DNA of 64,000 nt from Pseudomonas sp. RSB 5.4. GTDB lineage: Bacteria; Pseudomonadota; Gammaproteobacteria; Pseudomonadales; Pseudomonadaceae. Under the pieces are notes generated by a model. It was not told the origin of the DNA. It made no database searches and saw nothing but the letters and a program-made list of their open reading frames with translations. Where the stretch lies: NCBI RefSeq assembly GCF_037126175.1, contig NZ_CP146986.1:3128501-3192500 (forward strand), read 5' to 3'. The translations under genes and the position numbers were made by a program. This document shows, piece after piece, positions 10,044-19,925 of this stretch (position 1 is its first letter; every line of letters starts with the position of its first letter).

Positions 10044-10469
10044 TCAATCCTCCAGAAACGTGAAGTGCTCAGTCAGCACCAGGCGCAGCCGTTCACGGAT
10101 GGCCGCAACCTCCTCGGCGCCATAGGTTTTGGCCGGGTGTTTGCCCCAGACCGGCGCTGGCCATGCCGCATCGTCACGCTTGCGCACGATCACATGCATA
10201 TGCAGCTGGCTGACAACGTTGCCCAGGGTAGCGACGTTCAGCTTGTCGGCATCGAACAGGTCCTTGAGCAGCTCGGCCAGCGCCGTGGTTTCCTGCCACA
10301 ACTGCTGCTGGTCGGCGACATCCAACTGAAACAACTCACTGATATCGTCGCGACGAGGCACCAGGATGAACCACGGGTAATTGGCGTCGTTGGACAGCAG
10401 CAGTCGGCAGAGCGGGAAGTCGCCGATGGTCAGGGTGTCCTGTTGAAGTCGTGAATCTAAAGCAAACAC
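10044..10469 (-). CDS. HIT-domain hydrolase
   Basis: Histidine-triad superfamily protein, 141 aa. The signature VSQLHMHVIVRKRDD near residue 90 has Gln in place of the first His of the canonical HxHxH, a variant seen in this subgroup. Family members hydrolyse nucleotidyl or phosphoramidate bonds; the substrate here is unknown. The open frame extends three codons to another GTG, but GGGAG sits eight bases before the GTG at 10467-10469 and only next to the earlier one, so I use the internal start. It lies just upstream of slyX. Confidence 0.88.
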   Translation of the reverse strand: MFALDSRLQQDTLTIGDFPLCRLLLSNDANYPWFILVPRRDDISELFQLDVADQQQLWQETTALAELLKDLFDADKLNVATLGNVVSQLHMHVIVRKRDDAAWPAPVWGKHPAKTYGAEEVAAIRERLRLVLTEHFTFLED

Positions 10470-11362
10470 TGCGTGCACTCCCGGCTGATCTACATATTCA
10501 GCTTAGCGGCCACCCAGACAGGCAACGCACCAAGCGACAGGCAGGCAGCATACCTGCGAATGCGCCGGGCTTCACGATGAGTGCACTCGACCAGGCCACC
10601 ACAGCCCTGACAAGAGACAACTACAAAGAATGTGCACCATCCCGGAGCCTGAACCGGCCTCGAACGCGAGCAACTAGCTGAAACAGCCTTGGCCATCCGG
10701 TGACAGACTCACCGCAAGCTGTATGAATCCGGTACAGCCTGTAAATTTTTTGCACCAAAACCGCACAGTGCGTCTACGCTGAGTGCGTCGGGCATCCGCC
10801 AAATACTCACTGACGGGGTGAACCGGTAACGTTTTTGGTTGTCACGCCGCCATGCGAACGTGACAACACGATGCAAAGGTATGCGTCAAGCCCCTGATAC
10901 AAAAGGGCTTGAACCCCCGTTTTTATGCGGTTTTTACGGCTACAGGCAGGTGTTCAGAAAAATAAACGTGGCAACCCTGCACTTTGTGCACGCTTGTTGC
11001 ATCAGTACACACATGGTCTATAAGCGCGCCACCGGAAGTGGCAGCTGGAGACCAACCAATACGGTGGCAGGGTTGCCCCAATGGAGATTCAAGTGTTTTG
11101 CCAGGGACTCTTTTTTACCGATGCAAAAAGGCCCAGAAACAGCGATAAAGTTGTCAGCCCGGCTGCATGGGTAACGTGAATTTGCGACATCAACCCAGCT
11201 GTTTGCGACGTCGTCGTAAAGATCATGAAAGGTTGTATGAGCAAGTATCGCCAACATTGTCGGCGTGATATAAGTTTGCGCCGACACAAAAAGAAAGAGC
11301 CGCCCAGATAATAAAACAGGTGGGACGGCAGTACTCTTCTAAAACCAAAGGAGCAAATCACG
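10470..11362. other. 893-bp gene-free region upstream of the porin
   Basis: No frame here gives a convincing protein; the short open frames lack recognisable composition or ribosome sites. The right-hand half is more AT-rich. Two exact TTTGCGAC octamers lie 21 bp apart (11181-11188 and 11202-11209), with a related TTTGCGCCGAC near 11275. The region therefore probably holds a long regulatory leader for the porin gene, whose GGAG ribosome site is at about 11350. Confidence 0.5.
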
Positions 11363-12709
11363 ATGCGCGTGATGAAGTGGAGCACAATCGCACTGGCTGT
11401 TGCAGCAGCAGCCAGCACTCAATTGGCTACGGCCGCCCCGTTTGTTAGTGACCAGGCAGAAGCCAAAGGTTTCGTTGAAGATGCAAAACTCACCGAAACG
11501 TTGAAGAACTACTACTTCAACCGCGACAAGAAAGACGAAGCCAATGATCAGATCGACTGGACACAGGGTTTCCTGGGCAACTTCAGCTCTGGCTACACCC
11601 AAGGTACTGTCGGTGTTGGTGTTGATGCATTTGGTTACCTGGGCATCAAGCTGGATGGCGGCGACGGCACTGTCGGTTCGGGCAACACCAGCGTCGACTC
11701 CCAGGGCCGCGTCCAGAACAACTTGGGCAAAGCCGGTGCAGCAATCAAGGCCCGCATCTCCAAAACCGAGTTGAAATTCGGTGAGTTCCAGCCAAGCACC
11801 TCTCCAGTATTCGCTGTCGGCGGCTCGCGTCTGATTCCTCAGACCGCTACCGGCTTCCAACTGCAGAGCAGCGAAGTCCAGAACCTGGATCTGGAAGCAG
11901 GTCACTTCTACTCGGCCTCCAGCCAGGACGAGATGAACAGCGACGGCGAACTGCACTCGCAATACTCCAGCACCACCCGTAACCCTGTTACCGGCAAGAC
12001 CATGGACTTCGCCGGCGGCAAGTACGGCATAACCGACAACCTGAGCGTGTCGCTCTACGGTTCGAAGTTCAAGGACATCTGGAACCAGTACTACTCCAAC
12101 GTGAACCTCACCACCCCGATCAGTGGTGATACTTCGCTGAACACCGACTTCAACATCTACCGCACCACCGACACTGGTAAGTCCAATGCCGGCGACATCA
12201 ACAACACCACGTTCTCCTTGGCGACTGCGCTCTCGTTCCTGAAAGCTCATACCGTTACCCTGGCCTTCCAGAAGGTTCACGGTGACACGCCATTCGACTA
12301 CGTCGGTGTGGGTGACAACAACCGCGGTGGCGATTCGATCTTCCTGGCCAACTCCGTCCAGTACTCCGACTTCAACGGTCCGAACGAGAAGTCTGCACAA
12401 GTTCGTTACGACCTGAAAATGGCCGAGTACGGCGTACCGGGTCTGAGCTTCATGGCTCGCTATGTTAAAGGCTGGGATATCGACGGCGACAAAATGGCGA
12501 TTGACAGCCCATACCGTTCGTACGGTTACGGTGAAGATGGCAAACATCACGAAACCAACCTTGAAGCCAAGTACGTAGTTCAGACCGGCCCGGCCAAAGA
12601 TCTGTCCTTCCGTATCCGTCAGGCATGGCACCGTGGCAACACCGACCAGGCTGAAGGCAATATCAACGAGTTCCGCCTGATCACCGAATACCCACTGAAC
12701 ATCCTGTAA
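11363..12709 (+). CDS. oprD: OprD-family outer-membrane porin
   Basis: An 18-stranded OprD/Occ-type channel precursor, 448 aa. Residues 1-25 are a Sec signal peptide (cut after ATAA-type sequence, before PFVSDQAEAKG). The mature start FVEDAKLTETLKNYYFNRDKK and the body motifs FGEFQPSTSPVFAVGGSRLIPQTATGF and GGKYGITDNLSVSLYG are typical of the family; the chain ends in a beta-strand. Position beside slyX and HIT matches PA0958, which is oprD in PAO1, but the substrate cannot be read from sequence. It is preceded by a strong GGAG and followed by a strong terminator. Confidence 0.9.
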   Translation: MRVMKWSTIALAVAAAASTQLATAAPFVSDQAEAKGFVEDAKLTETLKNYYFNRDKKDEANDQIDWTQGFLGNFSSGYTQGTVGVGVDAFGYLGIKLDGGDGTVGSGNTSVDSQGRVQNNLGKAGAAIKARISKTELKFGEFQPSTSPVFAVGGSRLIPQTATGFQLQSSEVQNLDLEAGHFYSASSQDEMNSDGELHSQYSSTTRNPVTGKTMDFAGGKYGITDNLSVSLYGSKFKDIWNQYYSNVNLTTPISGDTSLNTDFNIYRTTDTGKSNAGDINNTTFSLATALSFLKAHTVTLAFQKVHGDTPFDYVGVGDNNRGGDSIFLANSVQYSDFNGPNEKSAQVRYDLKMAEYGVPGLSFMARYVKGWDIDGDKMAIDSPYRSYGYGEDGKHHETNLEAKYVVQTGPAKDLSFRIRQAWHRGNTDQAEGNINEFRLITEYPLNIL

Positions 12710-12741
12710 TTGTCAGTGGTTAGTTTGGAAGCATAAAAAAA

Positions 12742-12767
12742 GGCCCATCTTCGGATGGGCCTTTTTT
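12742..12767 (+). terminator. Intrinsic terminator of the porin gene
   Basis: GGCCCATC/GATGGGCC stem with TTCG tetraloop and T6 tail, 32 bp after the porin stop. Confidence 0.95.
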
Positions 12768-12786
12768 ATTGCCTGTCACTTGTAAT

Positions 12787-12814
12787 AAATGCCTGACCAA
12801 CAAGTCAGGCATTT
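12787..12814 (-). terminator. Hairpin downstream of mscS
   Basis: An 11-bp AAATGCCTGAC inverted repeat with a 6-nt loop, located 16 bp past the mscS stop on the minus strand. Only short T tracts flank it, so it is a probable rather than certain terminator. Confidence 0.7.
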
Positions 12815-12830
12815 AATTAGCAACCTATCA

Positions 12831-13670
12831 TTACACCGCGGATTCCTGAACCACACGAATCACCCGCTGTGGAAACGGAATATCAATACCGGCTGTCTTC
12901 AAACGATCACGCGACTGTTCATTAAACATGAACATCACATCCCAATAGTCTGCAGTTTTAACCCACACACGCAGGGACACAGTGATCGAACTGTCACCCA
13001 GAGTCGAAATGACCGCTTGTGGCGCAGGGTCCTGCAGAATGCGATCGTCCTTGGCCAGATCCAGCAGCACCTGACGCGCCTTTTGCAGATCCGCTTCGTA
13101 ATCCACACCCACGTCAAACACCACTTTGCGGGTTGGTTGACGGTTGGTGTTGGTGATGATGCCGTTCGACAGATTGCCGTTCGGGACAATGATGGTCTTG
13201 TTGTCACCGGTACGCAGCACGGTGTGGAAAATCTGGATGCTGTCGACCGTACCCGCCACGCCTTGCGCTTCGATCCAGTCACCGATACGGAACGGACGGA
13301 ACAGCAGAATCAACACGCCGCCGGCGAAGTTCGCCAGACTGCCCTGCAATGCCAGGCCGATCGCCAGACCCGCAGCACCAATCGCGGCGACGAACGAGGT
13401 GGTTTCGACACCGATCATCGAGGCCACGCTGACGATCAGCAGCACCTTGAGAATGATGTTCGCCAGGCTGCTGATGAAGCCTTGCAGTGCCAGGTCGGCA
13501 TTGCGCAGGGCCAGCAGACCGCCGAGCTTTTGCGTGACCTTGTTGATCAGCCACCAGCCGATGGCCAGGGTAATCACTGCCAGCAGCACGCGACTGCCGT
13601 ATTCCATGATCATCGGAATCCACGCCTGGGACGCCTTGACCAGGTTGTCTACCTCTGCATTCAAATCCAT
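12831..13670 (-). CDS. Small-conductance mechanosensitive channel (MscS family)
   Basis: A 279-aa MscS channel. Two N-terminal transmembrane helices (about 22-45 and 63-85) precede the pore-lining TM3, whose Gly/Ala packing pattern is visible in AAIGAAGLAIGLALQGSLANFAGG (read in pieces, about 93-117). The beta domain begins FRIGDWIEAQGVAGTVDSI, and the C-terminal alpha/beta domain ends near residue 270. It releases solutes on hypo-osmotic shock. AGGAG precedes the ATG. It lies next to yajQ as in the PA4394-PA4395 pair. Confidence 0.94.
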   Translation of the reverse strand: MDLNAEVDNLVKASQAWIPMIMEYGSRVLLAVITLAIGWWLINKVTQKLGGLLALRNADLALQGFISSLANIILKVLLIVSVASMIGVETTSFVAAIGAAGLAIGLALQGSLANFAGGVLILLFRPFRIGDWIEAQGVAGTVDSIQIFHTVLRTGDNKTIIVPNGNLSNGIITNTNRQPTRKVVFDVGVDYEADLQKARQVLLDLAKDDRILQDPAPQAVISTLGDSSITVSLRVWVKTADYWDVMFMFNEQSRDRLKTAGIDIPFPQRVIRVVQESAV

Positions 13671-13718
13671 CTTCCATCTCCTGATGTCCGGCTACCCGGG
13701 GCTGTACACAAATTAAAA

Positions 13719-13806
13719 GTGGGAGCGGGCTTGCTCGCGAAAGCGGTGTGTCATTCAACAATGAGTTGCCTGACACACCGCTTTCGCGAGCAAGCCCGCT
13801 CCCACA
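13719..13806. repeat. REP doublet (REPIN) between mscS and yajQ
   Basis: Two nearly perfect inverted REP cores (GAGCGGGCTTGCTCGCGA and its complement), with arms extended by AAGCGGTGTGTCA on the left and TGACACACCGCTT on the right. The extended stem is about 36 bp with a short loop. Confidence 0.92.
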
Positions 13807-13821
13807 GCCATCTGACCGGAC

Positions 13822-15365
<1,544 letters not shown>

Positions 15366-15410
15366 GCAGCGGCTACGCTGCCCACTTGTTCCTTTGCCGT
15401 GATAAACCTG

Positions 15411-17447
15411 ATGCCATTGCGCCAGCGCCTTGAAAACCTGCCGGTCGGCCAGAAACTGCTGGCCGCCCTGCTGGTGTTGTTGACCACCGTCCTGCTGGTC
15501 GCCAACCTGACCTTTATCAGCGCCGCCTATTACATCTCCCAGGAAAGCATGGCGCCACAGGCCCTGCAGACCATAGGCCGACTGGTGTCCAACCCGAGCC
15601 TGGTGTCGCAAGCCCTCGAGTCGCCGCAAAGCGCCGAACGCCTGCTCAAGGAACTCGACAGTTATTCGCCGCTGCGCGCAGCGGCTTTGTACGACGGCAA
15701 GGGTGACCGGATCGCCCAGGTGCAGCGTGGCGAAAAACTCAATCTGCCGGAGCGCTTTCGGCACGTCGAAGCCTGGCAACTCACCGAGTTTCGCAGCAAC
15801 CAATTGATCACCCTGCCCCGCCCCGGCACCGCGCCTGGGCATCTGCTGCTGGTCGCCAGCAGTGAACTGCCGATGGCGTTCTACACCGGTACCCTGACCG
15901 CCAGTCTCGGCATCCTGATTTTCAGTGTGCTGCTGTGGCTGGTGATTGCGCGGCAGATCAAACGCCTGATCACCCGCCCGATCCATGAGCTGGAAGAGCT
16001 GTCGCGGCAGGTCACTCGCGAAGAAAACTACGCCCTGCGCGCTTCACGCGGTAACCACGACGAGATCGGCAGCCTCGCCGAAGCGTTCAACACCATGCTC
16101 TCGCGCATCGAAGCCCGCGAGCAGCAGCTCAAGCGTGCCCGCGACGACTCGCAGGCAGCTTACGATCAGGCTCAAGGTCTGGCTGAGGAAACCCGCCACA
16201 CCAACCGCAAGCTGGAACTGGAAGTCCAGGTGCGCAGCAAGATCGAGAAGAAGCTCACCGGTTTCCAGAACTACCTCAACAGCATCATCGACTCCATGCC
16301 CTCGGCGCTGATCGCTCTCGATGAGCAGCTCTACGTGACCCAATGGAACCAGGAGGCCAGCGCCCTCTCCGGGACGCGCCTGGATGAGGCGCTGAACCAG
16401 CCGATCTTCCTCGCCTTCGAACCGCTCAAGCCGTTTCTGCCACAACTGAAGCAAACGGTCGAAGAACACACCGTGGCGAAGATCGAACGGGTGACCTGGT
16501 TCAAGGATGACGAACCCAAACACTACGCCCTGACCTTTTACCCGCTGATGGGCGGTGCCGGGCGTGGTGTGGTGATCCGTATCGACGACATCACCCAGCG
16601 CCTGTCGCTGGAAGAAATGATGGTGCAGTCGGAAAAAATGCTCTCGGTCGGCGGCCTCGCCGCCGGCATGGCCCATGAGATCAACAACCCGCTGGGCGCG
16701 ATCCTGCACAACGTGCAGAACATTCGCCGGCGGCTGTCGGCGGATCTGCCGAAGAACCTCGAAACCGCCGAACAGCTCGGCATCGAACTGGACACGGTCA
16801 ACCGATACCTGCAAAGCCGCGAAGTACCGAAATTGCTCGATGGCATCCAGCAGGCCGGTGCCCGCGCGGCAAAAATCGTCACGCACATGCTCAGCTTCAG
16901 CCGCCGCAGCACCCGGCAAATGGCCCCGTGCGATCTGCCCGCGCTGATCGATCAGGCTGTAGAAATTGCCGGCAACGACTTCGATCTGGCGATCGGTTTC
17001 GACTTCAAGGGCCAGGCGATCATCCGCCAGTTCGACCCGGCGCTCGGCCCGGTGCCGGGCACCGCCAACGAACTGGAACAAGTGTTGCTCAATCTGCTGA
17101 AAAACGCCGCGCAAGCCATTCACCAGCGCGAAGACGACAGTGAGCCGGGGCGGATCATTTTGCGCACCAAACTGAACCCGCCATGGGCCGAGATTCAGGT
17201 CGAGGACAACGGCATCGGCATGAGCGAGAGCGTGCGCAAGCGCACCTTCGAGCCGTTCTTCACCACCAAGGAAATCGGCCAGGGCACCGGCCTTGGGCTG
17301 TCGGTGTCGTACTTCATCATCACCAACAACCACAAAGGCCAGATGGAAGTGCAATCGGCGCCCGGTCAGGGCACCTGCTTCACCCTGCGCCTGCCGCTGG
17401 CACAACCGGCGGCCATTGCCGCCGAAACCAATCAACTACAGAGGTAA
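15411..17447 (+). CDS. Membrane sensor histidine kinase with HAMP and PAS domains
   Basis: A 678-aa kinase. TM1 is at about residues 17-40, a periplasmic sensor follows to about 160, then TM2 (about 163-185), HAMP (about 188-240), a coiled coil (235-285) and a PAS domain (285-400). The HisKA box is MAHEINNPLGAIL with the phospho-accepting His at residue 422. The HATPase domain shows N, G1 (VEDNGIGMSE) and G2 (GTGLGLSVSY) boxes. No response regulator is adjacent, so it is an orphan. The PAO1 orthologue PA4398 has been reported to affect swarming and biofilm formation. The ATG at 15411 is preferred to an upstream GTG. Confidence 0.9.
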   Translation: MPLRQRLENLPVGQKLLAALLVLLTTVLLVANLTFISAAYYISQESMAPQALQTIGRLVSNPSLVSQALESPQSAERLLKELDSYSPLRAAALYDGKGDRIAQVQRGEKLNLPERFRHVEAWQLTEFRSNQLITLPRPGTAPGHLLLVASSELPMAFYTGTLTASLGILIFSVLLWLVIARQIKRLITRPIHELEELSRQVTREENYALRASRGNHDEIGSLAEAFNTMLSRIEAREQQLKRARDDSQAAYDQAQGLAEETRHTNRKLELEVQVRSKIEKKLTGFQNYLNSIIDSMPSALIALDEQLYVTQWNQEASALSGTRLDEALNQPIFLAFEPLKPFLPQLKQTVEEHTVAKIERVTWFKDDEPKHYALTFYPLMGGAGRGVVIRIDDITQRLSLEEMMVQSEKMLSVGGLAAGMAHEINNPLGAILHNVQNIRRRLSADLPKNLETAEQLGIELDTVNRYLQSREVPKLLDGIQQAGARAAKIVTHMLSFSRRSTRQMAPCDLPALIDQAVEIAGNDFDLAIGFDFKGQAIIRQFDPALGPVPGTANELEQVLLNLLKNAAQAIHQREDDSEPGRIILRTKLNPPWAEIQVEDNGIGMSESVRKRTFEPFFTTKEIGQGTGLGLSVSYFIITNNHKGQMEVQSAPGQGTCFTLRLPLAQPAAIAAETNQLQR

Positions 17448-17450
17448 CCC

Positions 17451-18035
17451 ATGGGCTTTCGCTTGTCGAAGATCTACACCCGCACTGGCGATACCGGCGA
17501 AACCGGCCTGGGCGATGGCCGCCGCGTGCCCAAGGATCACCCGCGCATCGAAGCGATTGGCGAGGTCGATACGCTGAACAGTCAGGTCGGCGTGCTGCTG
17601 GCCGGGCTGATCGCCGAGCGCGAGGCGTTTCCGGGATTGAATGAGCTGATCGACGTGCTCGCGCCTTGCCAGCACCGCTTGTTCGACCTGGGGGGTGAGC
17701 TGGCAATGCCTGAGTATCAGGCGCTGAACGCGGCGGAAATCGAGCGCCTGGAAGCGGCGATTGATGTGTGGAATGAGGAATTGGGGCCGCTGGAGAATTT
17801 CATTCTGCCCGGCGGTTCGCTGCTGATTGCCCAGGCCCATGTGTGCCGCAGTCTGGCGCGCAGTGCCGAGCGGCGTTGTCAGCATTTGAACGCGCTCGAG
17901 CCGTTGGCCGGGGTTGGTCTGGCGTACATCAATCGGTTGTCGGACTTGTTGTTTGTGGCAGCGCGGTTGATTGCGCGGCGGCAGAGGGTGGCGGAGATTT
18001 TGTGGCAACCTGCTGCAAAACCTTTAGAAATCTAG
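17451..18035 (+). CDS. Cob(I)yrinic acid a,c-diamide adenosyltransferase (PduO type)
   Basis: ATP:corrinoid adenosyltransferase, 194 aa, making adenosylcobalamin. The N-terminal ATP-binding signature KIYTRTGDTGETGLGDGRR (about residues 7-25) and the trimer active-site helix CRSLARSAERRCQHL with its Arg/Glu pair (about 127-141) are intact. The C-terminus RLSDLLFVAARLIARR is also characteristic. It begins 3 bp after the kinase stop, with AGAGG six bases before the ATG, so the two genes form one transcript although no functional link is obvious. Confidence 0.92.
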   Translation: MGFRLSKIYTRTGDTGETGLGDGRRVPKDHPRIEAIGEVDTLNSQVGVLLAGLIAEREAFPGLNELIDVLAPCQHRLFDLGGELAMPEYQALNAAEIERLEAAIDVWNEELGPLENFILPGGSLLIAQAHVCRSLARSAERRCQHLNALEPLAGVGLAYINRLSDLLFVAARLIARRQRVAEILWQPAAKPLEI

Positions 18036-18047
18036 CGCCTGAACGGA

Positions 18048-18135
18048 CGCCTTCGCGAGCAAGCCCGCTCCCACAGTTGACCGCGTTACTTCAGTTGGAA
18101 CGCGGTCAACTGTAGGAGTGAGCCTGCTCGCGATG
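18048..18135. repeat. REP doublet with extended inner stem
   Basis: Inverted REP arms at about 18052-18075 and 18111-18133 enclose a second perfect inverted repeat (CAGTTGACCGCGTT and its complement). The whole can fold into one long hairpin between two convergent genes and may act as their shared 3' boundary. Confidence 0.9.
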
Positions 18136-18148
18136 AGGCCGGTAGCCT

Positions 18149-19096
18149 TTAAACAGAATCAGGCCAGAACGCCCGAATCCCCGCCACACCCTGAGCCCCA
18201 ACACTCCAAGCCTTCTCACGCTCCGCCGGGCCAACGCCACCAAGCAAGAACACCGGCTTGCCAAAGCCCTCAATCAACGTCGAAGCCTGCTCCCAGCCCA
18301 ACGGCTGCGCATCCGGGTGGGTCAAGGTCGGCTGAACCGGCGACAGCGTGACGAAATCCACGCCCATCTGCTCGGCCAGCGCCAGCTCTTCAGCGTTATG
18401 GCAGGACGCCGCCAACCAGCGCTCTGCCGGTAACGGCCGGCCCGCTGCGGCGTATTTGCGCAATTGCGCGGCGGTGATGTGCCAACCGGCAGACGGGAAA
18501 TCGCCGAGCCATTCGAACGGCCCCTTGATCATCAACTGCGCCTTGCCGGCGCAGAGGCCGACGGCATCCACCGCCAGATCGCGGTATTTGGGGTCATAAC
18601 CGTTCGGCGCGCGCAACTGGATCAGCTTGATCCCGCCGGCAATCGCCTTCTGGATGCCGCGCAGCAAGGCCGGGGCTTCCAGATCTTCCGGGGTGATCAG
18701 GTATTCAGCGGGAAGGCGCGCTGCGGCAACGATCGGCTGATTGGCCGCCGGAAACTCATAGTTCAGCAGATCCTTGGCGGTTACCCAGGCCAGTGGCTGG
18801 CCCTCGGCACCGTGCGGCTCACCGGTAAACCGGGAGACTTCCCAGACATCCAGCAACACCTGTTTGTCCGGGTAATCGTGGCGAACCTTGATCAGTGGAC
18901 GAGCCGCGCCGACAACAATGCCCAGCTCTTCCTGCAGCTCGCGGGCCAGGGCGCTTTCGACGGATTCGTCAGCCTCGACCTTGCCGCCGGGAAATTCCCA
19001 CAGGCCACCCTGATGCTGGGTGTCGGCACGGCGGGCGATGAGGATTTTGCCGCTGTCGTCACGAATGACGGCAGCCGCGACGTGTACGCGTTTCAC
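18149..19096 (-). CDS. Nudix hydrolase fused to a thiamine-phosphate-synthase-like domain
   Basis: A 315-aa two-domain protein. Residues 1-130 are a MutT-type Nudix hydrolase with the full Nudix box GGKVEADESVESALARELQEELGI (residues about 38-61, read in parts), predicted to clean oxidised nucleotides such as 8-oxo-dGTP. Residues 135-315 resemble ThiE (LIQLRAPN, SCHNAEELALAEQ, DFVTLSPVQPTLTH), a common fusion in pseudomonads. The GTG at 19094-19096 has GGAG eight bases upstream and overlaps the GST stop by 4 bp, so I use it over the longer frame. Whether the ThiE-like half is catalytic is unknown. Confidence 0.92.
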   Translation of the reverse strand: MKRVHVAAAVIRDDSGKILIARRADTQHQGGLWEFPGGKVEADESVESALARELQEELGIVVGAARPLIKVRHDYPDKQVLLDVWEVSRFTGEPHGAEGQPLAWVTAKDLLNYEFPAANQPIVAAARLPAEYLITPEDLEAPALLRGIQKAIAGGIKLIQLRAPNGYDPKYRDLAVDAVGLCAGKAQLMIKGPFEWLGDFPSAGWHITAAQLRKYAAAGRPLPAERWLAASCHNAEELALAEQMGVDFVTLSPVQPTLTHPDAQPLGWEQASTLIEGFGKPVFLLGGVGPAEREKAWSVGAQGVAGIRAFWPDSV

Positions 19097-19725
19097 GGAT
19101 TCAACTCCTCCAGTCCAGCCTTCTGCCACGCCTTGAAGGCGGGCCATTGGTAGACGGTTTCAACATAGGCTTGATCAACCGCCGGCAACTGCACCTGGTA
19201 GGTACGCAGACGCACGGCAATCGGTGCGAAGAACGCGTCAGCCAGACTCACTCGGCCAAACAGATACGGCCCAGGCTCAGTGGCCGCCGAGCGGCATTCG
19301 GCCCACAGCGCGAGCATGCGCTCGATATCGACCTTCACTTCCGGCGGCACCGGATCAAGCGGGGCGTCGTGGTTCAGGTTGAACGGCATATGATTGCGCA
19401 TGGCGAAAAAGCCGCTGTGCATCTGCGCGCAGGCGGACCGCGCCTGGGCACGGGCATAAACATCGCTCGGCCAGAGCTGCTCGGACGGAAACTGCTCGGC
19501 CAGGTATTCGGCGATCGCCAGAGAATCGGCAATGGTGCCGCGAGAGGTTTGCAGCAGCGGCACCTTGGCCGTCGGCGAATGCTTGAGCAGCCGCTCGCGG
19601 GTATCGGGCTTGCCGAGCTTGATCAGTTCTTCGGTGTAGGGAGCGCCGGTCAGTTCCAGCGCCAGGGCGGCGCGCAGGGACCAGGAGGACAGCAGTTTGT
19701 CGCCGATGATCAGGTGCAGGGACAT
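19093..19725 (-). CDS. Glutathione S-transferase family protein
   Basis: A 210-aa soluble GST. The thioredoxin-fold N-terminal domain starts LHLIIGDKLLSSWSLRAALAL, where the Ser pair is the likely catalytic site of zeta/maleylacetoacetate-isomerase-like enzymes. The cis-Pro (AKVPLL) and the SLAIAEYL glutathione-gamma-Glu motif follow. The all-helical C-terminal domain covers about residues 90-205. The stop overlaps the start of the Nudix gene by 4 bp. Substrate unknown. Confidence 0.9.
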   Translation of the reverse strand: MSLHLIIGDKLLSSWSLRAALALELTGAPYTEELIKLGKPDTRERLLKHSPTAKVPLLQTSRGTIADSLAIAEYLAEQFPSEQLWPSDVYARAQARSACAQMHSGFFAMRNHMPFNLNHDAPLDPVPPEVKVDIERMLALWAECRSAATEPGPYLFGRVSLADAFFAPIAVRLRTYQVQLPAVDQAYVETVYQWPAFKAWQKAGLEELNP

Positions 19726-19783
19726 GGTGTGGCGCCTTTTCGTCAGTGGAAAGCTTCAAGACTTGTAGTGACTGGACCGACGC

Positions 19784-19861
19784 GTTCGCGGGCAAGCCCG
19801 CTCCCACAATGGTTTCTGTCGTACACCGCAGAACCCTGTGGGAGCGGGCTTGCCCGCGAAG
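19784..19861. repeat. REP doublet (REPIN) upstream of the GST gene
   Basis: Inverted arms TTCGCGGGCAAGCCCGCTC and its mirror, the GCGGGCTTGCCCGCGA variant of the core. They are separated by about 30 bp. Confidence 0.9.
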
Positions 19862-19925
19862 AGGCCGGCACATTCAACATTGATGTTGCCTGCTCGCGAT
19901 GGCGGCGACTCGGTCTCAGATTAAA

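Noticed and set aside
11018..11287. An 89-codon minus-strand open frame upstream of the porin
   Set aside because: No ribosome site, no domain and codon use unlike the neighbours; treated as non-coding.
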